This document shows, one piece after another, positions 10,440 through 23,787 of a stretch of 64,000 nt of DNA. The stretch spans positions 746,001 through 810,000 of the forward strand of contig JACVVK020000202.1 in the NCBI GenBank assembly GCA_018292915.2, written 5' to 3'. How positions within the stretch are numbered: the stretch's first letter is position 1; each line of letters starts with the position of its first letter. The notes below the pieces were generated by a model, which ran no database searches, was not told the DNA's origin, and saw only the letters and a list, made by a program, of their open reading frames with translations. Source of the DNA: Batillaria attramentaria. Lineage: Eukaryota > Mollusca > Gastropoda > Batillariidae. The position numbers and the translations under genes are program-made.

Positions 10440-12647
10440 GCACTTGACTGTTGGTGGTTTCATACTGGTCTTTGAGTGGGAGAGGGTTTGGGCTGGGGTG
10501 GGGATAGGGGGATGGGGGGGGGGGGGAATACAAGGTGCAGGATTAACATGAACACACTGTGTAGTCACACTTCTGAATATACCTCGGTGCTCCAAATGAG
10601 TAATACATGATCATGTGTGACATGTGAAGCCTTGGGGGTGAACTGTGCATGTAAAACAGTAGAAGCAAGGAGTATCTATTGGGGGGGAGGGGGGGCATTG
10701 GAAACAGGGTGACTGCATTTGGCCCCCCCCCAGTTGTTATTTTTGAATGCCGTTGAAGCAAGTTGATCAGCAGTGAGCTGGAAAAATCTACCTCAACCCT
10801 TAGGTAACAGCTGGTAGCTGTCCCAAACCCCTGTTGTGCACTAGAGAGCAGGTGATTTCTGGGGCTGACCTGGAAGTTGTGGGTACGCATTTTTTTGTTG
10901 TATCACTGGCATGTGGAATCGTTTGGCTTACTTGTTTTCATTGCCATAGAAGTTGATATGTATTTTTGTTTTGAATGGGTCAACAGACATGGACAAAACA
11001 CATACTTCCATAGAGGGCTTTGGGCAAACAGCTGGTACTGTCTGCTGTTAAGACAAAATTTCTGTTATATTTTTAAAATGGGCACGGAGATACCACAATC
11101 ACCTGTTTTGGTCAGTAGCTGTTCATTGTCTTTCAGAGTGTATTGAGAGGGTCCGTCATCATACTTTCATCGCTGTTTACAGAGAGATTACATTTCTGTT
11201 TTTACAGTATTACATGTAACAGTAAAGATGAAAGTCAGTTGTAGTTTTACTAACTCTAACACTTGCTGTTCGAAAACAGAACTTCAGTCATGCACTTCTT
11301 GTATGAAAATTTTGGATGCCATGTCAATGCTTTTTAATACGTTTCAGCAGTGGGGATTGTTGTAGCACGTACATGTACCGGTGAAATGATATAAAATGGT
11401 CATAGTGTGTTCATAAACTGAATTGTTCTTTGTTTTGTTTTGTTTTGTTTTGTTTTACATGTCTTGGACTGTGTATGTATAGCATCTTAATTTGGGCAAA
11501 CCTTTAACTCTACATGGACCATATTTTACCTTCTGTGACTAGTCAACAGTTTTATTGCAGTGTATGTACATTATAGGACCTGCATGTTGTATTGTTGTGT
11601 CTTTACAATGACCTGTGATCTGGATTTTGTATTCATTCTTTTTCTGTGTGAGTTAGATCATGGAAATCCTCATGGCAACTGTTCATGGTTAATGGTTCAA
11701 CAACTATAGTGGTACTGGGTGATACACAAGACCAGGATGGGTACAGGTTTACTGTGACCTTGATACTGTTCACTACATGTAATTTGTTTTTCAGTGAATG
11801 TTTCTCTGTAGAAAACAACTATGGGATGGGGGCAGATTTCGCTGTGTGCAGCAACAAGTTTCAATGATAAGACTGTGACGTTTTTCTCGACGATACATAA
11901 TTTTTACACTGTATTAGTAGTCAGCTGCCAAGTATTAGGAAGTTTTAAATCAATTGTCCAATAGTGTGTTTACATATAAATGAAAGTCCCTGTTTGTGCC
12001 ATATCTATATATTTTATATTTCAAGAGAACTTACATTTGCTATACATAGTTACAAATTCACTGTAGGCTGTGAACCACCGTAAAAAGTTGTGAGTAATAT
12101 ACTCAGTTGGAAAGAATCGAATTTTGAAACATGTTGTTTGCCTTGTGTTCTTCCTTCAGGTTTACATGGGCAGTGCAAGACGTGTTCTGAGTTTTGAAAA
12201 TTAAATGTCATGTTGCTGGGGAAGAGACCATTCCAGTGGCTCTATGATTTTGATGTTTCACAGAATAAAGCGATATTCCTCTCAAGAAATTCTCTTTGTA
12301 CTGTAACCAGACCAGTGTGATGTCTTTTCCTTGTTTTGGTCTTTCAAGGCCTTTGCACACGTGGAGTGCCTGCAGCGAGCTCGCACTCTCGCTGAGTGGA
12401 ATTTCTGTTCACACGATACCAGCGTGCATTGGGCAGGCTGCACTGCTGGCCTGGCGCTGAACAGTAAACAAAGCGCGGTTGGTTGGTGTGGCGAGGAAAA
12501 AAATAGGACCATGTTCTATCCACAGGCATGGCGACGGTGTCCCCTGGCAGTGCCCCTGGTGAGTGGATTTGATTGGCTGGGAGTGCATTGTACCACTGGT
12601 AGGCGTGCAAAATCGTCATGTGTGACTGAGGTTTTTGGTAAGGCTGG
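10440..12647. other. 3-prime flank of transporter copy 2, no gene seen
   Basis: Aligns with the 3-prime flank of copy 1 and includes G-rich runs at about 10505-10526 and 10681-10695. Several short reading frames occur on both strands, but none is conserved between the duplicated units. I find no coding gene. Confidence 0.5.
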
Positions 12648-13159
12648 AAATTCCCGAGGAACTGGCCCCTGTAGTGTAGTGGTTAGCACTTCGGACCATG
12701 GACTGGGAGACCCGGGTTCGAGTCCCAGCTGAGGCAAGTGAGATTTTTTCTACCTGGGTCGGCTCCTACCCAGAGCGGGTGTGCTATGGGCCCAATGGGG
12801 AGGCTGTTGCCACACAGCCGAGCTTCACCCACTTCACGGGTGCGACTTGGGGGGTGCTTCCCTTGGTATGACACGTCTTATGATGTGGATGATTACACGG
12901 CCGGCACCGCAGGTGCCGTAGTTCCCGGTCCTGGTTAATGCCGGGATACTTATGACAGGCAGCGTGGAATGTGGCCCTGTCCCGCAGTCCCAAACCACAT
13001 GGACCTCCATAGCATCATCTTACCATCATCCTCATCTCCATCATCATGCATAATCAAAATTGCCCCAGCTTCCGAGCCCTCCGTGTCTTCCACCCATGAC
13101 AGGGAGGAACACCACTGGAGCCGGCAAAGACTTGTGGCAGCAAAAAAAATTCCCAAGGA
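12648..13159 (+). mobile_element. tRNA-derived SINE, family A
   Basis: The plus-strand body starts GGCCCCTGTAGTGTAGTGG at 12664 and ends in an A-run at about 13149. The A box (TAGTGTAGTGGTTAGC) and B box (GGTTCGAGTCCC) are intact. It is flanked by a slightly diverged 13-bp duplication, AAATTCCCGAGGA at 12648 and AAATTCCCAAGGA at 13147. The sequence closely matches the minus-strand copy at 4688-5189. Confidence 0.88.
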
Positions 13160-14152
13160 GTAGCTATAAACGCCACCAATTATGAAGGTGTGAAAGGATC
13201 AAAGTCAGTGTCTTACATAGTGTTCAAAGTTACACTTCCACACTAACAAACCTGGAGACAGCCCTGGTGGGCAGGCTATGAGGGGGGAAGGGAGAGCTAC
13301 CGACCCTAACTGAACATCCCACCTGAACACTATTCAGTCCAGTCAGGCTGCCGGCCAGTTCAGCCACATTTTGTGTATCCTTGATTGTAATGGACAAGTC
13401 ACACAGATCCAGTTTAAATAGCCAGAGGAAGCGGACACCATAAATGCTTGGTCCAGCTAGCACTTATAAGTGATCACAAGACCTGAGCCGGCCGGCATTG
13501 AAAGAGTCTGGATGGATGGCTGGTTAGTGATTGGAGACGGCCCTAATGGGCAGGTCATAGGGGGAAGGGACAACTACCCTATCTGAATAGTCCAGCTGAA
13601 CACTATTCAATCCACACTAGTCTTGAACCGCTGCTGCTCCTATGCCCGCCTGAGCCGGTGAGACCGGAAGGACGCTTGAACTATTAGGGTGCTTGTGTAC
13701 TCTTCTACAGCTGCTGTTCTACTGTGCCACAAACGGAGAAACTTGTTTGCTAAGCAGACAGTTTGCTCTCCCTGCTACGTTTCGCGTACTAAGCGCAACA
13801 TGGAGCGGGCCGGTGCAGACAGTTTCTCCAGTTCGTAGCACCTTGTGATCACTAATCTTGCAGACGCGTCAGTTGACCTATGACCTGAAGGGGTAACATT
13901 CCGTGATTCAGTGAGGCCGCAGGCGTCCACGTTTACGGTGCCTCGCTGTTAGTGCATGAGTTATAAGCAGTAAGTACTTATGTGTCCAACAGCAGAAGCC
14001 CACTCAAAGAACGAGGCTGCGCTAAATTCATACGTTGCGACAGTATTCTTGTAGCAGGCGTTTTTCAGTGTGTAAAAAGTCATATTTCATTTGCCTATCT
14101 TGTTATCTTGTTTCTGTGGACAGGCTCGAAGTGAAACAGTTCGCTGTCACAT
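13160..14152. other. Intergenic region between transporter copies 2 and 3, no gene seen
   Basis: The stretch 13380-13870 aligns with 6240-6720, so it is the end of a tandem unit. From about 13869 onward it is almost identical to the sequence from 22646, which marks the left edge of the recent large duplication. No exon is recognisable. Confidence 0.5.
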
Positions 14153-14172
14153 TTTCATTGGCTGTAGATGAC
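14153..14172 (+). promoter_or_regulatory. Conserved upstream block with CCAAT-type core, transporter copy 3
   Basis: TTTCATTGGCTGTAGATGAC, about 0.8 kb before the start codon, matching the blocks upstream of the other three copies. The ATTGG core is unchanged. The promoter role is inferred. Confidence 0.4.
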
Positions 14173-14363
14173 CGGTTGTGCAACAGAAGTTTTTTTTTTT
14201 TTTTTGTGTGTACTTAAATGTAGGACACACACGCACACATAGACTGAGATGGACCTAGATATCTTGCTTCTGAAAGAATACACCCCAAAGCCCCTGTCCC
14301 CCACCATCACATCCCCCCCCCCAAAAAAAATAAAAAATAAAATAAAAATACACAAATAAAAAC

Positions 14364-14402
<39 letters not shown>

Positions 14403-14883
14403 AACATGTACCAGTCCATGTATATCAGATAAGAATGCAGGACAAGTGTTTGATGAAAGCTCATGGAAACAAATGACTAATCAAAACTGACAACAAAACA
14501 CATCTGCTTACCACGTATACATGCATGACAAGACAGACGTGAAATATTCTGCAGGTGAAACAATCGTTCATGAACTCAGGAATGAACAGTTCTTAACTTG
14601 GTGCCCTTATTTTGTGACTGCGGGAATTACCACCACATACTTGGTGTATACGTATATCGATCTACAAAGCACAAAGGGAAGATTTCCTGGTCTAAGGTAC
14701 ATGTAGTCATCCAGTGAACGTGTCCTATTAACATCTGTATGATCCAGCTGTTTAGCATATATGTGGCTTCCTTTGTCTTGAGTCTTGACTTGCAAATTAG
14801 TCTTTGTTGCTTGTGCAGCGTTAAGCCCTGAATAACTAACTGTTGAGTCTTGACTTTTTGGATATGCTTGACCAGCATGCATG

Positions 14884-14931
<48 letters not shown>

Positions 14932-14966
14932 AGCAGTTTAAATTTCTCTTCCAGGTCTAATACAAT

Positions 14967-17900
14967 ATGGAAACAGAAGAGAACATAGAGTCAAATCATA
15001 CTGGTGGAGATGAACAGCAGGCTGCTGAAGGTGGAGTACTTAGCAAGCTAAAGAATCCTGAATACAGATGGAAATTCCTGCGAACACTCTGGCTTGGTGC
15101 TGCATGTTGTGCTTTGGTGAGTGGCTTGTACTCTTTGTGAGATTTGTTTTTCACTGGTCCCTGTAGTTTGATGGTTAACATTTTGGACCATGGACTGGGA
15201 GACCAGGGTTCAATGTGGCCCTGTCTTGCAGCCCCAAACCACAAGGACCTCTGTAGCATCCTCCATCATCATACCATCATCCTCATCTTGGTTATCGTGC
15301 ATACCAGTCATAAAAATTGCCTCAGCTTCCCAGCCCTCTGTGAATTCTACCCATGACCTGGGAGGAGCACCAATGGAGCTTAAGAAAGGCTGGGACATAA
15401 AAAATCCTACCTGTCAACTAATGGGGTATTATGTATGACATGACTTGCTGATTCAGTGATTGTTTCAGCTTTGGGTTTCAGTGGTACAGCACATGCAGTG
15501 GGTCAAATCACAATTTTTGTTGTTGTTGATTAATGCACTATTTCTGTGTATGCTAGGCTTCACAAAAGCCAACTATGTTTGAAACAGTTTTGCTCGTACA
15601 CATTTGCGTATTGATTAGTAAAGGTCTGAAAATGAGACTGGCTCTGTGAACCAGTGAATATTCAACTTTCCTCAGTTGTTGGCGGTGCCACAAGCCCTAT
15701 AACTGACTGCTTCAGTCCTGGATATTTGCGCCACGGTGTGAGACCTGTTGGTTCAGTGGCTGCCTTTGAGATTCTGTCACGGGACAGGTGCAGCACTTCA
15801 TACCTGTGGGAACTATAATAGGACAAATGTCCTGACTGACCGTAAACACATGGCACATTTGTCCTGAACATTGTCCACTGTGGGGCAAACATGATTATGT
15901 TCGTCTTGGTAAGAAAGTAATCAGACATTACAAAATTTAATCGGTCTATGGCCATTGTCCGACCTGGGTATGGAGCAATGCAGGTGTCTAAGTGGTACAA
16001 TGCCAGACACCACTGAAATAATAATAATAAATGGTATTTGTAGGGTGCATTTCCTTAGAATAAAACTCGATGCGCTGATCACTCACCGATCGCGACATGC
16101 ACGCACATTTTACAAAAATGGACAGATATACACCCGTGAAACTGACTAGTTATACAGGAAATTACTGGAAGCCTTTGCATTTTAGTTAAAAACAGACAGA
16201 GTGGGCGCATTTTTCAGATTTGCAGGCAGATAGTTCCAAAAGGTTGGTGCGACAAAACTGAAAGACCGCTCACCAAAAGATTTCAAATTGCGCTTGGGAA
16301 TTTGAGAAGCCTCTCAGATGATGACTGTAGGGTTCGCAACAGTTGATGGGTGACAAGTGAATAGCTCAGAACAATATGTGAGCCTATAAATCTTAAGAAT
16401 TGAACCCTGGTAACTGATTTTGTGAACAGTGCTTGTATATAGTAGCATGCCATTGTATCTTTTTCAGGGATTTGGGGTTGGCCAGCGAGGACCAGCTTTC
16501 TTGGACATTCAGATCATCACCCGCACAGATGTGGAAGCTGCGTCCTTTTTCTTTACAGCCGGGTCTGTGGGATATCTGGCTGGGTCACTGGTGTCGGGTT
16601 TGATCTACGACAAACTGAACAAGTCCATCTTGTTGTTTTCGTGCGTCTTTGGGATGGCTGCTGCAACAATTGCCACTCCATGGTGCTCTATCTATGGGCT
16701 AATGATCACTGCCTTCTTCCTCTCTTCCTTTTTTGGAGGTGGCATTGATACTGGTGAGCACATCTTGCGTTTTTGCAAGCATTTTAGACTTTGGTTCTAT
16801 TGATACTTGCAGTTTGGTGTAAATTGGGTGGAAGGTTAGGTGCTGTGTGTGTGTGTGTGTGTGTGTGTGATTTTTTTCTTTGCCATATTTAATGTGAGTT
16901 GACTTGTGAATCTGTTCCTTTTTTTAAAAGCCCTTCAGGATAATCTGACTGCGACAAGAGCAGTTTATGAGAAAGGAAAAGGATATGAATGGAATTGGTC
17001 CAGCTCATTGGTTTCTCTGTATCCTCATGTGCTTTCTGATTTCAGCGGCGAATGCTGAGCTGCTTCGCATCTGGGGCAAAGATGGAGAAATGTCCATGCA
17101 GTTTATGCACTTTACCTTTGCCTTTGGTGGCGTCATATCTCCCCTGTTCACTGAACCTTTTCTCACACCCATTCCGGAGGATGATGAACACAGTCACAAC
17201 ACTACAACTTCTGCACCAGTGGCAAATACATCCATGGGAATGATCAGCTCTACGGACAGCTGGATTGAACAGTCTAACGTCACTCAAAATTCGACCAACT
17301 CCTTGCCCCTGACAACAGACGTCCATTATGCGTACTTGATCAGCGGAGTTTTCATGTTCCTGACGTCCATCCCTCTTGTAGTACAGTGGTTCCAGGAGAG
17401 ATTCCAGAAGCGACGTCAAGGTGCTAAAGATGAGAAGAATGTAAAGCAGCCACTGCCATTTGCTTTGTTTATCTTTGTTCTGATTGTGCTGTGTGTGTTC
17501 TACTTTTTGTACTGCACTGTAGAGGACAGTTTCGCTGCGTATCTGACCACTTTTGTGGTGAAACAATTACACTGGACAAAGTCTAAAGGTGCTGAGGTCA
17601 CATCAGCGTATTGGGCAGCCTTTGCAGCTTGCAGATTCCTCTCGATATTTGCCATTCGACTTTTGAGCACAGTGAAACTTCTCATCATCCTAGGCGTCAC
17701 CTGGATGGCTGCTATGCTGGGATTCTTGCTAGCATCCCAACATGAGGTAACCATTGGCGTATGGGTCTGTAGTATTGCAGCAGGGGCGACAATGTCATCC
17801 ATCTTCCCTACTGGCTTAATATGGATGGAAGAGGAATTGGTACGTGTTACTGGTCGGGTTGCTTCAGCCATTTTAATCGCGTCCTCGTCAGGCACAATGG

Positions 17901-18148
17901 TAAATCCGATCCTTCTTGGTTACTTGATGGCTGAGGTGAGTCCTATGTGGTTCCCGTACCTTTTGTTTGCGGAGTCTTGTATGTGCTTTCTGGTTTTTGT
18001 TTTTCTGCTGACACTCTCCAGGCTGTATCTTCAACAGCATTATGCAATGCATGAGGGCACTGCAAAGCCTGAAGTTTTCCCAACTCTGGAAATTGAAGTC
18101 CCTGCTCCAGAAACTGATGGTCATGCTACTGGGAACAGTGTCATGTGA
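14967..18148 (+). CDS. NaGLT1/MFSD4B-like sugar transporter, copy 3
   Basis: Complete three-exon major-facilitator gene: 14967-15116, 16468-16753 and 17046-18148, 1539 nt and 512 residues. The start follows a GT microsatellite and a pyrimidine-rich leader, as in copies 2 and 4. Intron 1 has grown to about 1.35 kb by a SINE-derived piece and another interspersed repeat. Exon 2 carries GQRGPAFLD and GLIYDKLNK. Exon 3 has the RIWGKDGEMSMQ signature, an acidic N-glycosylation-rich loop, hydrophobic segments and a tail ending NSVM. The predicted protein differs from copy 4 by one residue (Tyr86 here, Cys86 there). It is about as far from copies 1 and 2 as expected for an older split. A membrane sugar-transporter function is inferred from the family. 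Confidence 0.85.
15155..15395 (+). mobile_element. Degenerate SINE A piece in intron 1 of transporter copy 3
   Basis: A tRNA-like head (CCCTGTAGTTTGATGGTTAAC, with decayed A and B boxes) joins directly to the 3-prime part of SINE A (CAAACCACAAGGACCTC onward). The central region seen in full copies is missing. The same piece, further shortened, is at 23975-24195 in the duplicate. Confidence 0.75.
16012..16165 (+). mobile_element. Interspersed repeat with ATGGTATTTGTAGGG core (family C)
   Basis: An (ATA)n start is followed by ATGGTATTTGTAGGGTGCAT and about 130 bp that also occur at 24819 (the duplicate) and at 61583 in an ANKAR intron. Three dispersed positions in unrelated introns mark it as a transposed repeat. 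Its class is not determined; it could be the 3-prime end of a LINE or a SINE. Confidence 0.6.
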
Positions 18149-19921
18149 GCACTTAACAGGTTCAAATCAGAGTTTTGAAAGCGGCTTCAGGGCGAGGGGT
18201 TCTGTTTTTTTTTATATTTTATATTTTTGTAATGGACACAGAGATATCAGAATCACTTATTTTTATCATGCAAACAGCTATTCAGACCATTTTCATTGTC
18301 TACTGCATGTAGCCAGACTACATCGAAAGGGTCCACGACGGTGCTATACTTGCTGTTTACAAAGACATTCCATACATTACATGTAATTGTATAGGTGTCA
18401 GTTGTTGTACACTTGTACACTTGAAAACAGGACTTCAGTCTTGTACTTGTTGCAGGAACACCTTTGGATGCCAGGTCAATGCTTTTCTGTCCTTTCTACA
18501 CTGATGCTACCATTGTAGCTTGTGGTGGTGGCACGCGCGTGCTGCCGATGCTTGTTTAAAAAAAAACGTGCTGTATGGAAGGTTGATTGCATTTTATGGC
18601 ACTTTCATGTTATAATCATGTTTTTAAAAGTACAGTGTACTCTGTGTGTGTGTGTGCACATGCATTGGTATGTCATAGTCTGGTGTTTTAAATCAACCTT
18701 TTCTTTTAATCGTACTATTAATACATTATTTAGGCTAATTTATTTTCAAAACTACCACAGCATATACTTTTATGTTGTGATTTGGTTAATCTTATTTTAT
18801 ATTTTATAATGTGCAGAGTGGGCACCAAAAGAAAATTTTCTGGTTTTTTAAAGAACTGGACAATAGTGATGATTTGACTTGATTTGATTTGTATGTCTAG
18901 CACCTGCTGCAAGGATCCTGTGGCGACATTGCACCGTGTGGGCCACATGATTTTATATTTAGGGGAAGTGTTGTTTGGTTGTTCTACTTTACTTTGACGT
19001 CACCTTCAGTGGGTTGCAAAGGAAACCTGACAGCAGATATGTTGGAAAGCTAGGTAAAATGTAAACAGTTACGACTATAGTCGGAGCACAGGTAGAATGA
19101 GTTGATACTTGTCTCAGCAGTAAGGATTGCTGTAGCATGTGCATGTACCTGTGAATGGATGTACCGGTAAAATGTTCACAGTGTGTTCATAAACTTGCTG
19201 TTCTTTGTTTTACATGTATTAATTTTGTGCATGTACATGTACCAGTTTAATTTGACCAAACTGTTAACTGTATTTCACCTTCTGTGATTTATCAGCAGTT
19301 TTATTGAAGCATATGTACATTGTAGGAGCTGTATGTTGCATTAATTGTTGTGCCAATACAGTGGCCTGTGATCTGGATTTTGTTTTCATTTTTCGTTTCT
19401 TTGTTATGGTTAAGATCATGGAAATCCTCTTGGCAACTGTTACTGGTTATTGTTTCAACACGTGATAAAACACAAGACCAGGAGGGTTGTAGGATCTACT
19501 GAAGGCTAAGAATGAAGGTTAAAAAGTTGTGAGATGTATACTGAATTGGAATGAATCAGATTTCAAGCTTGATGTTTGCCTTGTGTTATTACTTTAGAGT
19601 CATAATGGCAAGACATGATCTAATCTTTTTTTTTTTCTTCTTTTTTTTTGGGGGGGGGGGGGGGAATTTTTTTTTTTTTTTTTTTTGGGGGGGGGGGGGG
19701 GGGATGGACATGTGGCTGGAAAAGAGATTATTTCAATGGCTTCAAGTTTCAATGTTTCACAGACAACCACACGCTACATTTCTTTAAAAAAATAACATAA
19801 GCATGTTCATGTCACACTGATTCATGTGTTTATTATGAACAACAAAATAAATATTCATGCATATGACTCGAGCACAATACCTAATTCTCCCAGACAATGG
19901 AAAAAATTCAGGCCTTGTTCT
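18149..19921. other. Convergent gap between transporter copy 3 and the partial OSGEPL1
   Basis: 3-prime flank of the transporter, matching 28004-29752 in the duplicate. It holds a poly-T/poly-G stretch at 19627-19703 and AT-rich sequence with AATAAA near 19846, close to the stop of the minus-strand OSGEPL1 copy. No coding gene is seen. Confidence 0.5.
19627..19703. repeat. Alternating poly-T and poly-G tracts
   Basis: T-runs and G-runs of about 10-20 nt alternate twice. The matching place in the duplicate (about 29487-29533) has only one T-run and one G-run. The G-runs could form a quadruplex or cause sequencing-length errors. Confidence 0.85.
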
Positions 19922-22547
19922 CTACAGCTTGAGTCGTGGCAGCTTTATTCCAGCGCTGATCACCTCTTGTGAAATGTTTTTGCCTAGAGGGGACCTAGAG
20001 CCGGAAAAACAGAAGAGAAATAACTTGAAAGTTTTCCAAAAGCATACGAAAGAAAGCAGATGAGTTTACTTAACCGGTGAGACACTGTATGTCATTTTCA
20101 TCACCACTCACCTTGGCTAGAGTCAAACTGCTCACATAATTAACAATGTCACAAACAGGACACATAATGAAATAAAATACATACACCGTATCAAAATAAA
20201 GTTTGGTGCTCTGAGCTTTGCAGGTAAAATTATTAACTATAAAGGTATACATGGTTTTAAAATGACTATTCTCTCTACTCCTATCGCATCACAGTTCCTG
20301 TTTGCACATGCTTCTGTTTACAATGCTCACAACACCGGTATGGCTCTTTGAGGGCTGCAACAGCGACAACCACCACCACTGTTCAGGAAAGTGGTTGTAT
20401 TCTCCTAATTCAGGAAGGATACAGTGGTATGGAGAGATCAACAACTAGCAGACTTACTTAGCTTCCAAGTCGACCGTTTCCGGGTTTTCTGCTATTCCAA
20501 TGCCCTCAAGTAATTTCTCCATGCCATTCCTAGAAAAAAAAGTGCTGATTATTAATTAACACTTTAACACAGATGGTGAGTTTATATGGGGTGTTAATTA
20601 AACGCTCAAAACCATCACACAAAAACATGCAATGTGGTACTGTAGTTTGCATCCAGTGATTACCGACTACATCAGTTCATCACCAGTACGGATCTGATTA
20701 AAAACTCCACTTGAGTCCTGCCATCCAGTGAGGAGCAAATGCCAGTTTCGTATGTGCCATCAGACTACAGAGTACATGTAATATTCTCAGTCTGAGTCAC
20801 CTTCCAGAAGGGTGAAGTTAAAAAAAAAAAAAAAAGGAAAACAGGCACGGCTGAGCGCTGCCTACATGGCTGTAAGATTAACCCATACAATTCTCCTCTT
20901 TTGGTTAAAAAAAAAAGAAGGATTTACGAAAGAAGGAAGTTCTGCTGACTAACCAAGCAATCATGATGCCATTGTCAGTGCAGAGCTGAGCAGGTGGACA
21001 GACCAGGTGACAGGAATTCTGCTCACACACTTTCTGAAGACCACCCCTCAGGTATGCATTGCTGGCTACTCCACCTGACACCACCTGTAGTAAAAAATAT
21101 ATACCCGTATACAATAAACAAATAAAAAAATTCTTGTTCAGCTTGTGTACAAGTGTTTATTCGCTGTACAATTAAGCTAATGCAAAAACAATTTTGTGTG
21201 TGGGGGGGGGGGGGGAGGGAGGGGAGCTGTCAGTTGACACTCACGAGAGTTTTCTCTTTGGGAAGAAGTCCCTTGAGCTCACAGAAAAGAAAGGCTCGCT
21301 GCAAACGTCTTGCCAGATGATGGAGGACTGCGTACTGGAACGAAGCGCATATGTCTGGTGCAGTCGGAACAACCTGGCTTGGAGGGACATCTGGGAGGGC
21401 CAAAGCGATACCAGTTAAAAGATATGCTTTCTAGTGAAAAAAAAAGAAAGAAAATAGTTGCAACCAGTATTTGTTAAAATAAAAACAAACCAGGGACAGT
21501 GCACAAGTCAATCGGCCAAAGTTAGGCAGATTTTAGTGCATTCAAAACCCAGTAAACATCCCCCCATCTGCTTGTAAAATGTAACCAGTTAAGTGAGTAA
21601 AGAAACTGATCCACTGACAGCAAAATAGTAAGTACATGTACTCAATGCCTGCGTGTCAGTCCACTCCGGCTAACGCACCCACCCTATCTCCCAAAAGGAC
21701 AAAATTTGAACCAACAGCCAAAAGAAACTTACTCAGTCTTTTCTCTTCCATTTCTATGATCTTTCTGGCGGCTGTTTTAATGCCAGAGAAAGAGAAGTTG
21801 CAATCTGGCAGCTGTGTCATGACTTGTGGGAACTGAAAAGCCTTGGGGTTTCCACTCTGGGCTATCAGCTCTATGGCAGCCCCTCCACTCAGGCCGCTGC
21901 AGGCTGACAAATTTTTTAGTTTCAGTTGCCTGGCTGTCTGAAGCACAGAATGAAAACTCCAGCAAACAAAAGCATCCATACAACAGTGCCAACTAAAATC
22001 AAATTTTTACTGATGTACCAGTGAACTGATGTGAGTGATATGTACAGGCCATGCTATATGTACCGTGGTGAGAATCTACATTTAAAAAAAAAACAAACAA
22101 CTTTGCCTTAGTCCTTAGTCCCCACCTCTTAGTCCTTTCTCTTCAGGGGATGAATAGTTGCATCTATGTAATTACACAACAGAACTTTACCTAGTGAGCA
22201 GAAAATTGAAGACTGTGTTTATGAAACTGCTTCGTAAAACGAAGAGATTTAGGACACAATATCTCTCATATCTTATGTCCATGATTTTGTGCTGAAAAAT
22301 TATAAGAAATTTGTGTAAAAGTTGTGATCATGATAATTTACAGTAATGTACATTCCTGTAAGCCATAAAATCCTAAAAAGTATGAATAATAATAATAAAA
22401 AACAACAAGGTCCAAACCTTATCATAGGCTTCTCCTGGAGAGTCATCCATACTGGTCCCCAGCAGAAGAAAATCTGACACATTACGAGCCACAGCCAGAA
22501 GACAGTGACCACCACTGGCAAGCAGTACAAGAAATGGAAAATCTATC
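19922..22547 (-). pseudogene. OSGEPL1: Truncated duplicate of OSGEPL1 (exons 5-10 only)
   Basis: Six minus-strand exons match OSGEPL1 exons 5-10: 22418-22547, 21733-21937, 21245-21426, 20954-21084, 20458-20529 and 19922-19994. Splice sites are kept and no frameshift is visible. The duplication ended in the intron before exon 5. The copy therefore lacks exons 1-4, with the promoter, the mitochondrial leader, the GIETSCDDT nucleotide-binding start and the HMEAH metal ligands. It cannot make an active t6A synthase by itself. It keeps SGGHCLL, SGGVASN and CTDNGIMIAW. Upstream now lies the promoter region of transporter copy 4 on the opposite strand, so antisense or fusion transcription is possible but unproven. 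The near-absence of mutations shows the duplication is young. Confidence 0.88.
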
Positions 22548-22928
22548 CTGAGGACATTTAAAAAAAAAAAAAAAAGTATTACAGGTGTGTCTTGATCCCT
22601 TCAGATATAAAGCTGGTTCTGTCCTTATAACACCTGCAGCATTACCAGTTGACCTATGACCTGAAGCGGTAACATTCCGTGATTCAATGAGGCCGCAGGC
22701 GTCCACGTTTACGGTGCCTCGTTGTTAGTGCATGTGTTATAAGCAGTAAGTACTTATGTGTCCAACAGCAGAAGCCCACTCAAAGAACGAGGCTGCGCTA
22801 AATTCATACGTTGCGACAGTATTCTTGTAGCAGGCGTTTTTCAGTGTGTAAAAAGTCATATTTCATTTGCTTATCTTGTTATCTTGCGTCTGTGGACAGG
22901 CTCGAACTGAAACAGTTCGCTGTCACAT

Positions 22929-22948
22929 TTTCATTGGCCGTAGATGAC
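22929..22948 (+). promoter_or_regulatory. Conserved upstream block with CCAAT-type core, transporter copy 4
   Basis: TTTCATTGGCCGTAGATGAC, about 0.84 kb before the start codon of copy 4 and matching the blocks at 403, 6991 and 14153. Confidence 0.4.
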
Positions 22949-23092
22949 CGGTTGTGCAACAAAAGTTTTTCTTAGTGTACTTAAATGTAGGACACACACG
23001 CACACACAGAGATAGACCTAGATATCTTGCTTCTGAAAGAATACACCCCAAAGCCCCCCTCCCCCACCATCGCCCTACCCCCCCCCCAAAAA

Positions 23093-23123
<31 letters not shown>

Positions 23124-23168
23124 CACACGTGCACGCACGCATATGCGCACGCACGCACACACACACTG

Positions 23169-23201
<33 letters not shown>

Positions 23202-23686
23202 AAACATGTACCAGTCCATGTGTATCAGATAAGATACAAGAATGCAGGACAAGTGTTTGATGAAAGCTCATGGAAACAAACGACTCATCAAAACTGACAA
23301 CAAAACACATCTGCTTACCACGTATACATGCATGACAAGACAGACGTGAAATATTCTGCAGGTGAAACAATCGTTCATGAACTCAGGAATGAACAGTTCT
23401 TAACTTGGTGCCCTTATTTTGTGACTGCGGGAATTACCACCACATACTTGGTGTATACGTATATCGATCTACAAAGCACAAAGGGAAGATTTCCTGGTCT
23501 AAGGTACATGTAGTCATCCAGTGAACGTGTCCTATTAACATCTGTATGATCCAGCTGTTTAGCATATATGTGGCTTCCTTTGTCTTGAGTCTTGACTTGC
23601 AAATTAGTCTTTGTTGCTTGTGCAGCGTTAAGCCCTGAATAACTAACTGTTGAGTCTTGACTTTTTGGATATGCTTGACCAGTATG

Positions 23687-23752
<66 letters not shown>

Positions 23753-23787
23753 AGCAGTTTAAATTTCTCTTCCAGGTCTAATACAAT

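Larger units (their letters stand above)
13869..22645. repeat. Large tandem duplication, left copy (about 8.8 kb)
   Basis: Nearly identical in order and sequence to 22646-33775. It contains transporter copy 3 and OSGEPL1 exons 5-10. It ends at 22645, inside what is OSGEPL1 intron 4 in the right copy, and there joins directly to sequence matching 13869. It lacks three insertions present in the right copy (at 25729, 30596 and 32859). Confidence 0.9.

Noticed and set aside
12664..12735. Possible tRNA gene
   Set aside because: The A and B boxes belong to a SINE head. It is followed by the SINE body and a target-site duplication, and the acceptor stem does not pair as in a true tRNA.
17042..17566. 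174-codon minus-strand frame in transporter copies 3 and 4
   Set aside because: Also antisense to exon 3. It is broken into shorter frames in copies 1 and 2.
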